Source: Oxalobacteraceae bacterium
Lineage (GTDB): Bacteria; Pseudomonadota; Gammaproteobacteria; Burkholderiales; Burkholderiaceae_D
Direction of reading: 5' to 3'
DNA: 5,439 bases
Assembly (NCBI GenBank): GCA_947446335.1
Contig: CANFGA010000248.1
Location: 1 to 5,439 of the forward strand
The position numbers and the translations under genes are program-made. Numbering within the stretch: the stretch's first letter is position 1; each line of letters begins with the position of its first letter. The notes beneath the pieces were generated by a model that was given only the letters and a program-made list of their open reading frames with translations, was not told where the DNA came from and searched no databases. Below, in pieces: positions 1 to 5,439 of this stretch.

Positions 1-608
1 AAACGGTGGTGTTTTCTGCGATCATCGGCGGCGCCGGCATGTGGATCTTGCACGAAATGGTCAATCCGCTGACGATGTGGCTGACCTTTGTCACTTTCGT
101 CGGTTATGCAGTCATTTACACGATGATATTGAAACCGGCCACGCCGCAAAACATCGTCATCGGCGGCCTGTCCGGCGCGATGCCGCCGGCGCTGGGCTGG
201 GCTGCGGTGGCCAACGATGTGCCGATGCAAGCCTGGCTGTTGGTGCTGATCATTTTCGTCTGGACGCCGCCGCACTTCTGGGCGCTGGCGATGTACCGGC
301 GCGACGATTATGCCAAGTCGGGCTTGCCGATGCTGCCGGTCACGCATGGCTTGCCGTTTACCCAATTTCATGTCTGGCTGTATTCGATCGCGCTGGCCGC
401 CACCACGCTGCTGCCGTTCGCGGTGCACATGAGCGGCTTGATCTATCTGGCTTCGGCGGTGGTGCTCAATGCGATCTTCCTGCGCCATTCGTGGAAAATC
501 TATCGTCACTACACGGACTTGATTGCGCGCAAGGCATTTACCTATTCGATCATCTACCTGACGCTGCTGTTTGCCGCCTTGCTGGTGGACCACTATTTCA
601 AATACTAA
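1..608 (+). CDS. cyoE: Heme o synthase (protoheme IX farnesyltransferase), 5'-truncated
   Basis: This is the C-terminal 201 residues of CyoE/CtaB, read from base 3; the family is usually about 300 residues, so roughly the first third lies outside the window. The enzyme is an inner-membrane UbiA-family prenyltransferase that adds a hydroxyethylfarnesyl group to heme b, giving heme o for heme-copper oxidases. Visible family hallmarks (numbered within the fragment) are LKPATPQNIVIGGLSGAMPP (43-62), WTPPHFWALAMYRRDDY (87-103) with the second aspartate-rich element, and GLPMLPV (107-113). Several hydrophobic membrane segments are present (about 25-43, 78-96, 124-142, 145-161, 181-197). The first NDxxD-type motif is missing only because of the window edge. 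The TAA stop lies 19 nt before the SCO gene, an operon-like spacing. Family assignment is firm; the name ctaB fits equally well if this belongs to an aa3-type cox cluster. Confidence 0.96.
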   Translation, partial: TVVFSAIIGGAGMWILHEMVNPLTMWLTFVTFVGYAVIYTMILKPATPQNIVIGGLSGAMPPALGWAAVANDVPMQAWLLVLIIFVWTPPHFWALAMYRRDDYAKSGLPMLPVTHGLPFTQFHVWLYSIALAATTLLPFAVHMSGLIYLASAVVLNAIFLRHSWKIYRHYTDLIARKAFTYSIIYLTLLFAALLVDHYFKY

Positions 609-627
609 GCAAGGACCGGGACTCCCC

Positions 628-1215
628 ATGAAAAAACTGTCATCACTGCTGGCCCTGGCCATGCTTTTGCTCACCTTGGGCTGCAGCGAGAAGGCCGCAG
701 CGCCCGCATTCAAGAATACCGACTTGACTGGCCTCGGCTACGCGCAGGATTTCGCGTTGACTGATCACAATGGCAAGGCGCGCACGCTGGCCGACTTCAA
801 GGGCAAACTGGTGGTGATGTTCTTCGGTTACACGCAGTGCCCGGATGTCTGCCCGACGACGATGGTCGAAATGGCGAACGTGATGAAGGAACTCGGGCCC
901 GATGCCGACCGGGTTCAGGTCCTGTTCGTGACGGTCGATCCGGAGCGCGACACCCAGGCGTTGCTGGCGCAATACGTGCCAGCCTTCGACCCGCGCTTCC
1001 TCGGCCTGTATGGCGATGCGCAGGCGACAGCAAAAGTGGCCAAGGAATTCAAGTTGTTTTATGCCAAGGTCGAAGGCAAGACCCCGGGCAGTTACACGAT
1101 GGACCATACCGCCGGCAGCTATGTGTTCGATCGCGATGGCAAGATCCGCCTGTTCGTGCGGCACGGCATGGGGCCGGCCCCGATCACCCACGACCTGAAG
1201 CTGCTGCTGAAATAA
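628..1215 (+). CDS. sco: SCO1/SenC family copper chaperone, predicted lipoprotein
   Basis: A 195-residue SCO protein, a thioredoxin-fold copper carrier that delivers copper to, or reduces the thiols of, the CuA site of cytochrome c oxidase subunit II in the periplasm. The copper ligands are visible: CPDVC at 71-75 (Cys71, Cys75) in the FGYTQCPDVCP signature, and the distal histidine His160 in YTMDHTAGSY. TVDPERDT (102-109) is also typical. The N-terminus is MKK, a leucine-rich hydrophobic stretch, then TLGC (16-19), which looks like a lipobox with Cys19 lipidated, although Thr at -3 is not the commonest residue. The start at 628 is preferred because it places this signal at the N-terminus and has AAGGA at 611-615 upstream, with a somewhat long 12-nt spacer. 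In-frame codons upstream reach into cyoE and give no plausible signal peptide. It lies 19 nt after cyoE, so it is probably co-transcribed with it as an oxidase assembly gene. Confidence 0.94.
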   Translation: MKKLSSLLALAMLLLTLGCSEKAAAPAFKNTDLTGLGYAQDFALTDHNGKARTLADFKGKLVVMFFGYTQCPDVCPTTMVEMANVMKELGPDADRVQVLFVTVDPERDTQALLAQYVPAFDPRFLGLYGDAQATAKVAKEFKLFYAKVEGKTPGSYTMDHTAGSYVFDRDGKIRLFVRHGMGPAPITHDLKLLLK

Positions 1216-1254
1216 TCAGCCGGCATGCGGCGATCACGATGACCGGGTGTAGCA

Positions 1255-2295
1255 ATGGAAAAACGTTTCGAATCTTACGCCCGTCTGGCGGCGATCACCT
1301 TCTTGCTGGTTGGCTGCTTCTACGTATTGCGCCCGTTTCTGGCCGCGATCCTGTTCGCGCTCGCAGTCACGATATCGAGCTGGCCGCTGTTTTTGAGTCT
1401 GCTTGCATGGAGCAAGGGCCGGCGCACGCTGGCAGCGGCGCTGATGACGGTGGCGCTGGTGCTGCTCATCATCGTGCCGCTGGCGCTGGTCACCTACAAT
1501 CTCGCTGGCAATGTCAGCCGGGTCTACGAGCAGATCAAGCTCGGCTTCGACGCCGGCGCGATCGCACCGCCTTCCTGGCTCAAGGATGTGCCTTTGGTGG
1601 GCCCCACGTTCGATGGCTATCTGCGCGAGATCACCGGCAGCCGTGAGCAATTGCTGGCGCTGGCCAAGAGCATGCTCGAGCCGGCGCGCCATTACCTGCT
1701 CGGTGGCGGCATCTTGCTCGGCAGCGCCGTCGCGCAAACCAGCCTGGCAGTGTTCGTCAGCTTTTTCCTGTACCGCGATGGCGCGCAATTGTTGCGCGCG
1801 CTGTTGGCTGGCATGCAGCGCATCATCGGCGACAATGCACTCCAGGTGTTGACGACAGTGAGCCGCACGGTGCGCGGCGTCATGTACGGCATGCTCGGCA
1901 CGGCGCTGGCGCAAGCGCTGGTGGCGGTGGTGGGTTTTCTGATCGCAGGCGTGCCGGCGGTGCCGCTGCTGGGCCTGGGCACGTTCCTGTTTTCTCTGGT
2001 GCCGGTCGGCCCGCCGTTGATCTGGGGTGGCGCCGCGCTGTGGCTGTTCGATCAGGGCCGCACCGGCTGGGGCGTCTTCATGCTGCTGTGGGGATTTTTC
2101 CTGATCAGCAGCGTCGACAACGTGGTCAAGCCGCTCTTGATCAGCCGTGGCAGCAGTTTGCCGTTCCTGCTGGTGTTGCTGGGCGTGCTCGGTGGCGTGA
2201 TGGCGTTCGGTTTCGTCGGGCTGTTCATCGGCCCCACGCTGCTGGCGGTCGGTTACAGCTTGCTGCGCAGTTGGACCGGTAACGCGCAGTTGTAG
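1255..2295 (+). CDS. AI-2E/PerM family membrane transporter (YdiK-like)
   Basis: A complete 346-residue inner-membrane protein, normal length for the AI-2E (PerM/TqsA/YdiK) family. Topology is typical: two N-terminal hydrophobic segments (about 12-52), one at 59-81, an amphipathic soluble stretch (about 85-148) rich in charged residues, then a C-terminal membrane block (151-173, 208-233, 235-265, 272-286, 302-338). Recognisable late elements are VPVGPPLIWGGAALWL (249-264), SSVDNVVKPLLISRGS (285-300) and GFVGLFIGPTLLAVGY (319-334); the DNVVKPLLI motif is the clearest family mark. Members have been linked to autoinducer-2 or small-molecule export and Na+/H+ antiport, but the substrate here cannot be read from sequence. 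The ATG at 1255 is the first in-frame start after the SCO stop, 39 nt downstream, with no strong Shine-Dalgarno sequence. No terminator is evident in that gap, so read-through from the SCO gene is plausible. Confidence 0.93.
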   Translation: MEKRFESYARLAAITFLLVGCFYVLRPFLAAILFALAVTISSWPLFLSLLAWSKGRRTLAAALMTVALVLLIIVPLALVTYNLAGNVSRVYEQIKLGFDAGAIAPPSWLKDVPLVGPTFDGYLREITGSREQLLALAKSMLEPARHYLLGGGILLGSAVAQTSLAVFVSFFLYRDGAQLLRALLAGMQRIIGDNALQVLTTVSRTVRGVMYGMLGTALAQALVAVVGFLIAGVPAVPLLGLGTFLFSLVPVGPPLIWGGAALWLFDQGRTGWGVFMLLWGFFLISSVDNVVKPLLISRGSSLPFLLVLLGVLGGVMAFGFVGLFIGPTLLAVGYSLLRSWTGNAQL

Positions 2296-2304
2296 TCGCT
2301 GCTT

Positions 2305-2343
2305 CCTTTTCCCCCGGATCGTATCGCGATTCGAGGGAAAAGG
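2305..2343. terminator. Long hairpin between convergent genes, possible bidirectional terminator
   Basis: CCTTTTCCC (2305-2313) pairs perfectly over 9 bp with GGGAAAAGG (2335-2343). After one C-A mismatch (2314/2334) the stem continues for 7 more pairs (2315-2321 with 2327-2333, including one G-U), closed by a 5-nt loop. It sits 10 nt after the stop of the AI-2E gene and 31 nt beyond the stop of the convergent minus-strand gene, where a shared 3' end would be expected. There is no T-run directly after the stem on either strand; the A and T runs are inside the stem. It is therefore not a classical intrinsic terminator and may act by another route or protect mRNA 3' ends. Confidence 0.55.
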
Positions 2344-2373
2344 GGTCCCATGCCGGGAGAACAGCCGGGTGAC

Positions 2374-3714
2374 TCAGTCGCGCTGATCCGGATCGAGTTC
2401 GACTTCCGGCTTCGGGAATACCTTGACCAGCACGATGCGCGGGCCATTCATTTTCTTGATCTCGATGTCGAAGTCGTCAAAGGCGATCCGCTGCCCTTGT
2501 TCCGGAATATTACCCAGCTTGACCATGATCAAGCCGCCTACCGATTCGACATCGTCCAGTCCGAGTTCCTCGTTTTCGATATCGATGCCCAGGATCCGCT
2601 CCAGTGAAAAAATCGGCAGGCTCGCTTTGCCGACCAGCGTGCCGTCGGGGCGTCGTTGCCAGTCGTTTTCATTCTGGCGGAATTCGTCGCGGATCTCGCC
2701 CACCATCGCGCCCAGCAAATTGTCGAGCGTGATGAAGCCCAGCGGTCGCTTGCCTTTTTCACCGATCAGTGTAAATTGCGGTGCGCCATCGCGGAAGCGG
2801 CGAAACAGATCGAGCGCCCGCGTGCGCGTCGAAACGATCTCGACCGGGCGCAGGAAGGGTGTCATCGAGCTCATGTCCTGGCCCGCCTGGCGCGCGAAAA
2901 ACAGATCCTTCAAGTGCACCAAGCCCAGCACATGTTCGCCATCGTGATCGAAATAGGGGTAGCGGCTGAAGCGGTTGCGCAGCACCGTTTGCAGGTTTTC
3001 TTCCATCGATTTCGACGCATGCAGCGCAATCACTTCGTGGATCGGGCGCATCAGGTCGGTCACGGTCAAGTCCTCGAAGTCCAGCGTCTGGGCCAGGATC
3101 TTGCGCTCGTCGCTGGTGAATTTCCCATCGGGCTCGCTGGTGCGCAAAATCAGCTTCAATTCATCGGTCGAGTAATGCGCATCGTGTCCGCTGCTGCCGC
3201 TGAAGCCGGCCAGGCGCAGCACCGCGTTGGCGCTTCTGTTGAGGACCCAGATCGCCGGATACATGGCCCAGTAAAAGCCGTACAGCGGAATCGCGCTCCA
3301 CAGCCCGATCACTTCCGGATTGCGGATCGCCAGCGACTTCGGCGCCAGTTCGCCAATCACGATATGCAGATAGGAAATGACCAGGAAGGCGAACATGAAC
3401 GAGATGCCATGCACCAGGCGCGGCGTGGTCACGCCCAGTTGCTCGAACAGCGGCTCAAGCAAGCCGGCAAAGGCCGGTTCGCCGACCCAGCCCAGCCCGA
3501 GCGAGGCCAGCGTGATGCCGAGCTGACAAGCCGACAGGTAAGAGTCGAGCTCGGCATGGACCTTGCCGAGTATGCGTCCACGCAAGCCGCGGGTCTTGGC
3601 GATGGCGCGCACGCGCGTGCTGCGCAAGGCGACGATGCCGAATTCGGCGGCGACGAAAAATCCGTTCAGGACAACCAGCAACAGGGCCAGCACGATCAGC
3701 AGTACGTTTTGCAT
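2374..3714 (-). CDS. Hemolysin family protein: CNNM/DUF21, CBS pair, CorC/HlyC domain
   Basis: A complete 446-residue protein of the CNNM/CorB/'TlyC hemolysin' family. In order: a DUF21/CNNM transmembrane domain (about 1-190) with NGFFVAAEFGIV (17-28) and the signature GELAPKSLAI (121-130); a CBS pair (about 216-337) beginning DLMRPIHEVIAL (220-231), with GLVHLKDLF (264-272) and ending GFITLDNLLGAMVGEIRDE (326-344); and a C-terminal CorC/HlyC domain (about 355-433). Relatives have been tied to Mg2+/Co2+ efflux or polyamine export; the 'hemolysin' name is historical and no lytic role is implied. The ATG at 3714 is chosen because it places MQNVLLIVLALLLVVLNGFF at the N-terminus, as in relatives. 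In-frame starts at 3747, 3759 and a GTG at 3771 would add 11-19 non-hydrophobic residues. No strong Shine-Dalgarno sequence precedes any of them. The gene is convergent with the AI-2E gene and divergent from the HlyD-type gene. Confidence 0.93.
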   Translation of the reverse strand: MQNVLLIVLALLLVVLNGFFVAAEFGIVALRSTRVRAIAKTRGLRGRILGKVHAELDSYLSACQLGITLASLGLGWVGEPAFAGLLEPLFEQLGVTTPRLVHGISFMFAFLVISYLHIVIGELAPKSLAIRNPEVIGLWSAIPLYGFYWAMYPAIWVLNRSANAVLRLAGFSGSSGHDAHYSTDELKLILRTSEPDGKFTSDERKILAQTLDFEDLTVTDLMRPIHEVIALHASKSMEENLQTVLRNRFSRYPYFDHDGEHVLGLVHLKDLFFARQAGQDMSSMTPFLRPVEIVSTRTRALDLFRRFRDGAPQFTLIGEKGKRPLGFITLDNLLGAMVGEIRDEFRQNENDWQRRPDGTLVGKASLPIFSLERILGIDIENEELGLDDVESVGGLIMVKLGNIPEQGQRIAFDDFDIEIKKMNGPRIVLVKVFPKPEVELDPDQRD

Positions 3715-3762
3715 GTTAGCGCAATGGAGTGACAACGAAGCAAGCATCTTAAACGACATAGG

Positions 3763-3797
3763 CCGCACCACGCTGATTTTTCGAATCTGCGGTGCGG
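3763..3797. repeat. Imperfect inverted repeat in the divergent intergenic region
   Basis: CCGCACC (3763-3769) and GGTGCGG (3791-3797) are perfect 7-bp inverted arms. Inside them, GC/GC (3772-3773 with 3789-3790) and GATT/AATC (3775-3778 with 3784-3787) can pair, leaving a 2-nt bulge, a T-T mismatch and a 5-nt loop. It lies 49 nt upstream of the minus-strand gene start and 20 nt from the FNR-like box. It could be an operator for a dimeric regulator or an RNA hairpin in the leader of the minus-strand gene. No regulator family is recognised. Confidence 0.4.
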
Positions 3798-3817
3798 GCT
3801 TGATCGGGCCTTTGGCA

Positions 3818-3831
3818 TTGATTCATGTCAA
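3818..3831 (+). promoter_or_regulatory. FNR/Anr-type binding site upstream of yhiI
   Basis: TTGATTCATGTCAA matches the FNR consensus TTGAT-N4-ATCAA at 9 of 10 defined positions, and fully matches the degenerate Anr/Dnr form TTGAY-N4-RTCAA. It is embedded in a longer perfect dyad, GGCATTGA (3814-3821) and TCAATGCC (3828-3835). Its centre (3824.5) is 32-33 nt upstream of the centre of a TATCAT hexamer at 3855-3860, which is class II activator geometry (about -41.5). On the opposite strand no -10-like hexamer occurs at the matching distance, so the site is predicted to serve the plus-strand genes. Site identity is inferred from motif and spacing only. Confidence 0.7.
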
Positions 3832-3854
3832 TGCCTGACAGCGCTGATGGCTTC

Positions 3855-3860
3855 TATCAT
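3855..3860 (+). promoter_or_regulatory. Predicted -10 element of the yhiI promoter
   Basis: TATCAT matches TATAAT at 5 of 6 positions. The predicted transcription start is about 3866-3867, giving a leader of about 20 nt before the ATG at 3886. At the standard 17-nt spacing the -35 position (3832-3837) is TGCCTG, which is very poor, as expected for an activator-dependent promoter with the FNR-type box overlapping the -35 region. A CTGACA at 3835-3840 looks like a -35, but its 14-nt spacing is too short. Confidence 0.5.
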
Positions 3861-3876
3861 GGGGCTGCTGCAGCGC

Positions 3877-3881
3877 GAGGG
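3877..3881 (+). promoter_or_regulatory. Ribosome binding site deciding the yhiI start
   Basis: GAGGG at 3877-3881 lies 4 nt before the ATG at 3886. The in-frame ATGs further upstream (3847, 3859) lack a comparable element, and both lie upstream of the predicted transcription start. This supports the ATG at 3886. Confidence 0.65.
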
Positions 3882-3885
3882 CTTG

Positions 3886-4974
3886 ATGAGTTCAAAAAAA
3901 TACTGGCTGACACCGATCGCCGCGCTGGCGCTGGCCGCGCTCGTCCTTGCGCTCTGGCAGCAGCGCGGCAGCGGCGACCTGGGACCGGGGTTTGCCTCGG
4001 GTAACGGCCGCATCGAGGCGACCGAGATCGACGTGGCGACGCGCTCTGCCGGGCGGGTACGCTCGATCAGCGCCCGCCAGGGCGACAGCGTGACCGAGGG
4101 CCAGAGCATGGCGCAGATGGATACCGATGCGCTGCAGGCGCAATGGCGCGAAGCGCAGGCGCAGTTGCAGCGCGTGCAGCATGCGCGCGCCACCGCCAGC
4201 GCGATCGTGCTGCAACGGATACAAGCGAGGAAAACGGCGCTGGCGATCGTGGCCCAGCGCGTGAGCGAACTCGATTATGCGCAGCGGCAATGGCAGCGTT
4301 CGCGCCAATTGGTCGAGCGCGGCTTCATCGCGCCCCAGAAGCTCGACATCGATCAAAATCAAAAGCAAGGCGCGCTGGCACAGCTGGCAGCGGCGCAGTC
4401 GCAAGTGCTCGAGGCCGAGGCGGGCATTCTGGCGGCGCAGTCCCAAGTGATCGAGGCGCAGTCCAGCATCGAGGCCGCAGGTGCCACGCGCGAGCGGCTG
4501 CAAGTCGAGCTCGACGATACGGTGCTGAAGGCGGCGCGCAGCGGCCGCGTCCAATACCGGCTGGTCGAGCCCGGCGCAGTGATCGCCGCTGGCGCCAGGG
4601 TCGCCACTCTGATCGACTTGAGCGACGTGACGATGACGCTGTTCTTGCCTGAAACTGCGGCCGGCAAAGTCGCCCTGGGGAGCGAGGCACGCCTGGTGCT
4701 CGATGCGGCGCCGCAGTATGTGATTCCGGCCCGGGTTGTCTACGTGGCGGCTGATGCCCAGTTCACGCCCAAGACGGTGGAAACGAGCAGCGAACGGCAG
4801 AAACTGGTGTTCCAGGTCAAGCTGCAGCTGGACCCGGCGCTGCTGAAGCAGTATGCCAATCAGGTCAAGAGCGGCTTGCCGGGTGTGGCGACGATCCGGC
4901 TCGACCAACAGCTGGCCTGGCCGCCGCAATGGCAGACCAGGCTGCCGCCGCCATCTGCAGCGGCGCTGCCATGA
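3886..4974 (+). CDS. yhiI: HlyD family periplasmic adaptor (YhiI-like membrane fusion protein)
   Basis: A 362-residue membrane fusion protein that would bridge an inner-membrane ABC exporter to the periplasm. One N-terminal membrane anchor (about 7-24) is followed by NGRIEATEIDVATRSAGRV (40-58), the first half of a lipoyl/biotinyl-like domain. Next comes a long alanine/glutamine-rich coiled-coil hairpin (about 82-210), then the second lipoyl half, DDTVLKAARSGRVQYRLVEP (210-229), and a beta-barrel region. The latter contains IDLSDVTMTLFLPE (243-256), AQFTPKTVETSSERQKLVFQ (291-310) and SGLPGVATIRL (329-339). The last elements closely resemble E. coli YhiI as recalled, which is similar in length. 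The coiled coil carries a 14-residue tandem repeat. The start at 3886 is supported by the GAGGG element and by the resulting N-terminus MSSKKYW plus anchor. The TGA stop overlaps the rbbA ATG in ATGA, indicating translational coupling and a shared exporter role. Substrate unknown. Confidence 0.93.
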   Translation: MSSKKYWLTPIAALALAALVLALWQQRGSGDLGPGFASGNGRIEATEIDVATRSAGRVRSISARQGDSVTEGQSMAQMDTDALQAQWREAQAQLQRVQHARATASAIVLQRIQARKTALAIVAQRVSELDYAQRQWQRSRQLVERGFIAPQKLDIDQNQKQGALAQLAAAQSQVLEAEAGILAAQSQVIEAQSSIEAAGATRERLQVELDDTVLKAARSGRVQYRLVEPGAVIAAGARVATLIDLSDVTMTLFLPETAAGKVALGSEARLVLDAAPQYVIPARVVYVAADAQFTPKTVETSSERQKLVFQVKLQLDPALLKQYANQVKSGLPGVATIRLDQQLAWPPQWQTRLPPPSAAALP

Positions 4975-5439
4975 ACGCGCCATTGTGCGCGGTCAGCTTG
5001 TCCGGCCTGCGCCATCGTCATGGCAAGGTGCTGGCGCTCGATGTGCCGCAATTGACGATTCCTGCCGGGTGCATGGCTGGCTTCATCGGCCCCGACGGGG
5101 TTGGCAAGTCGACGCTGCTGGCGCTGGTCGCTGGTGCTGCCCGCATCCAGCGCGGGCGCATCCTGACGCTGGGCGGAGACATCGCCGAAGCGGTGCACCG
5201 GCGCGCAGCCTGCCAGCGCATCGCCTACATGCCGCAGGGGCTGGGCCGCAACATGTATCCGACGCTGTCGGTGCTGGAAAATATCGATTTTTTCGCCCGC
5301 CTGTATGGCCAGCGGCAGCGCAGCGCGCACATAGAGGAATTGCTGAACGCGACCGGGCTGGCCGCATTCGCCGATCGTCCAGCCGGCAAGTTGTCGGGCG
5401 GCATGAAGCAAAAGCTCGGTTTGTGCTGCGCGCTGGTCC
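4971..5439 (+). CDS. rbbA: RbbA/YhiH-type ABC transporter ATPase, 3'-truncated
   Basis: The first 156 residues of an ABC ATPase that continues past the window. The first nucleotide-binding domain shows the Walker A motif GPDGVGKST (40-48), a Q-loop at MPQGLGRN (87-94, Gln89) and the ABC signature LSGGMKQ (141-147). Walker B is outside the window. The sequences GPDGVGKS, RIAYMPQGLG, TLSVLENIDFFARLYG and DRPAGKLSGGMKQKLGLCCAL are characteristic of E. coli RbbA (YhiH), as recalled. RbbA proteins are about 900 residues, with two ATPase domains followed by an ABC-2 type membrane domain; the E. coli protein has been reported to bind ribosomes and stimulate ATP-dependent translation. Whether this protein has the full layout cannot be seen. 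The ATG overlaps the yhiI stop by 4 nt and lacks a clear Shine-Dalgarno sequence, so coupled translation is likely. Gene order predicts a YhhJ-like permease gene downstream. Confidence 0.93.
   Translation, partial: MNAPLCAVSLSGLRHRHGKVLALDVPQLTIPAGCMAGFIGPDGVGKSTLLALVAGAARIQRGRILTLGGDIAEAVHRRAACQRIAYMPQGLGRNMYPTLSVLENIDFFARLYGQRQRSAHIEELLNATGLAAFADRPAGKLSGGMKQKLGLCCALV

Noticed and set aside
1216..1254. Possible terminator between the SCO and AI-2E genes (GCCG/CGGC at 1219-1231)
   Set aside because: Only a 4-bp stem with no T-run; too weak to call.
1234..1914. A 226-codon open frame on the minus strand opposite the AI-2E gene
   Set aside because: Composition dominated by Gln, Arg, Ala and His with no motif; the plus-strand frame has coherent membrane topology and family signatures.
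2371..2394. Short palindromes GACTCAGTC and GATCCGGATC near the hemolysin-family stop codon
   Set aside because: Both are short, overlap or lie within coding sequence, and are expected by chance in this composition.
2656..3732. A 358-codon open frame on the plus strand opposite the hemolysin-family gene
   Set aside because: It is antisense to a gene with clear CNNM, CBS and CorC motifs. Its translation is low-complexity, rich in Arg, Gln, His and Ala, as expected from GC-rich antisense shadow, with no recognisable domain.
3715..3771. Upstream starts (3747, 3759, GTG 3771) for the minus-strand hemolysin-family gene
   Set aside because: They would add up to 19 residues before the first membrane segment, unlike relatives, without a better ribosome binding site. 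The ATG at 3747 remains the most plausible alternative.
3835..3840. CTGACA as a standard sigma-70 -35 element for yhiI
   Set aside because: It matches 5 of 6 positions, but the spacer to TATCAT is only 14 nt and no -10-like hexamer lies at 16-18 nt.
3847..3885. N-terminal extension of YhiI from ATG 3847 or 3859
   Set aside because: No Shine-Dalgarno sequence precedes these codons, the predicted -10 overlaps them, and the ATG at 3886 has GAGGG at 4-nt spacing and starts the expected anchor.
3892..4983. A 363-codon open frame on the minus strand opposite yhiI
   Set aside because: The translation is Arg/Leu/Gln/His-rich shadow sequence, while the plus strand encodes a well-matched HlyD-type protein with a fitting start and downstream coupling.

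Overview
This window holds six protein genes at high coding density. It looks like a betaproteobacterial chromosome segment, most likely Burkholderiales and perhaps Oxalobacteraceae. The reasons are a GC-rich sequence with strong G/C third-position preference, a heme o synthase gene followed directly by a SCO copper-chaperone gene as at the end of many betaproteobacterial cytochrome oxidase clusters, and the style of the encoded proteins. The taxonomic call is an inference from gene content and was not tested against a database.

Left block (1-2295, + strand). The 3' two thirds of cyoE/ctaB (heme o synthase) is followed after 19 nt by a lipoprotein-type SCO1/SenC gene, then after 39 nt by a 346-residue AI-2E/PerM family membrane protein resembling YdiK. 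The first two genes serve cytochrome c oxidase assembly (heme farnesylation and CuA-site copper delivery). The third is probably co-transcribed but has no obvious oxidase role.

Middle (2296-3714). A 78-nt convergent gap contains a long hairpin (2305-2343). Beyond it, on the minus strand, lies a complete CNNM/CorC-type 'hemolysin family' protein with a DUF21 membrane domain, a CBS pair and a CorC/HlyC domain.

Right block (3715-5439). A divergent intergenic region of 171 nt carries a near-consensus FNR/Anr-type box inside a perfect 8-bp dyad, a -10-like hexamer at class II spacing, and a good Shine-Dalgarno sequence. These precede a yhiI-type HlyD periplasmic adaptor gene. Its stop codon overlaps by 4 nt (ATGA) the start of an rbbA-type ABC ATPase gene that runs off the window. 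The adaptor and ATPase match the E. coli yhiI-rbbA(-yhhJ) arrangement.

Most notable point: the sequence predicts an oxygen-responsive (FNR/Anr-family) class II promoter driving the yhiI-rbbA export operon, next to aerobic cytochrome oxidase biogenesis genes. No RNA genes, insertion sequences, CRISPR arrays or attachment sites were seen. There is no gene-free stretch longer than 300 nt.
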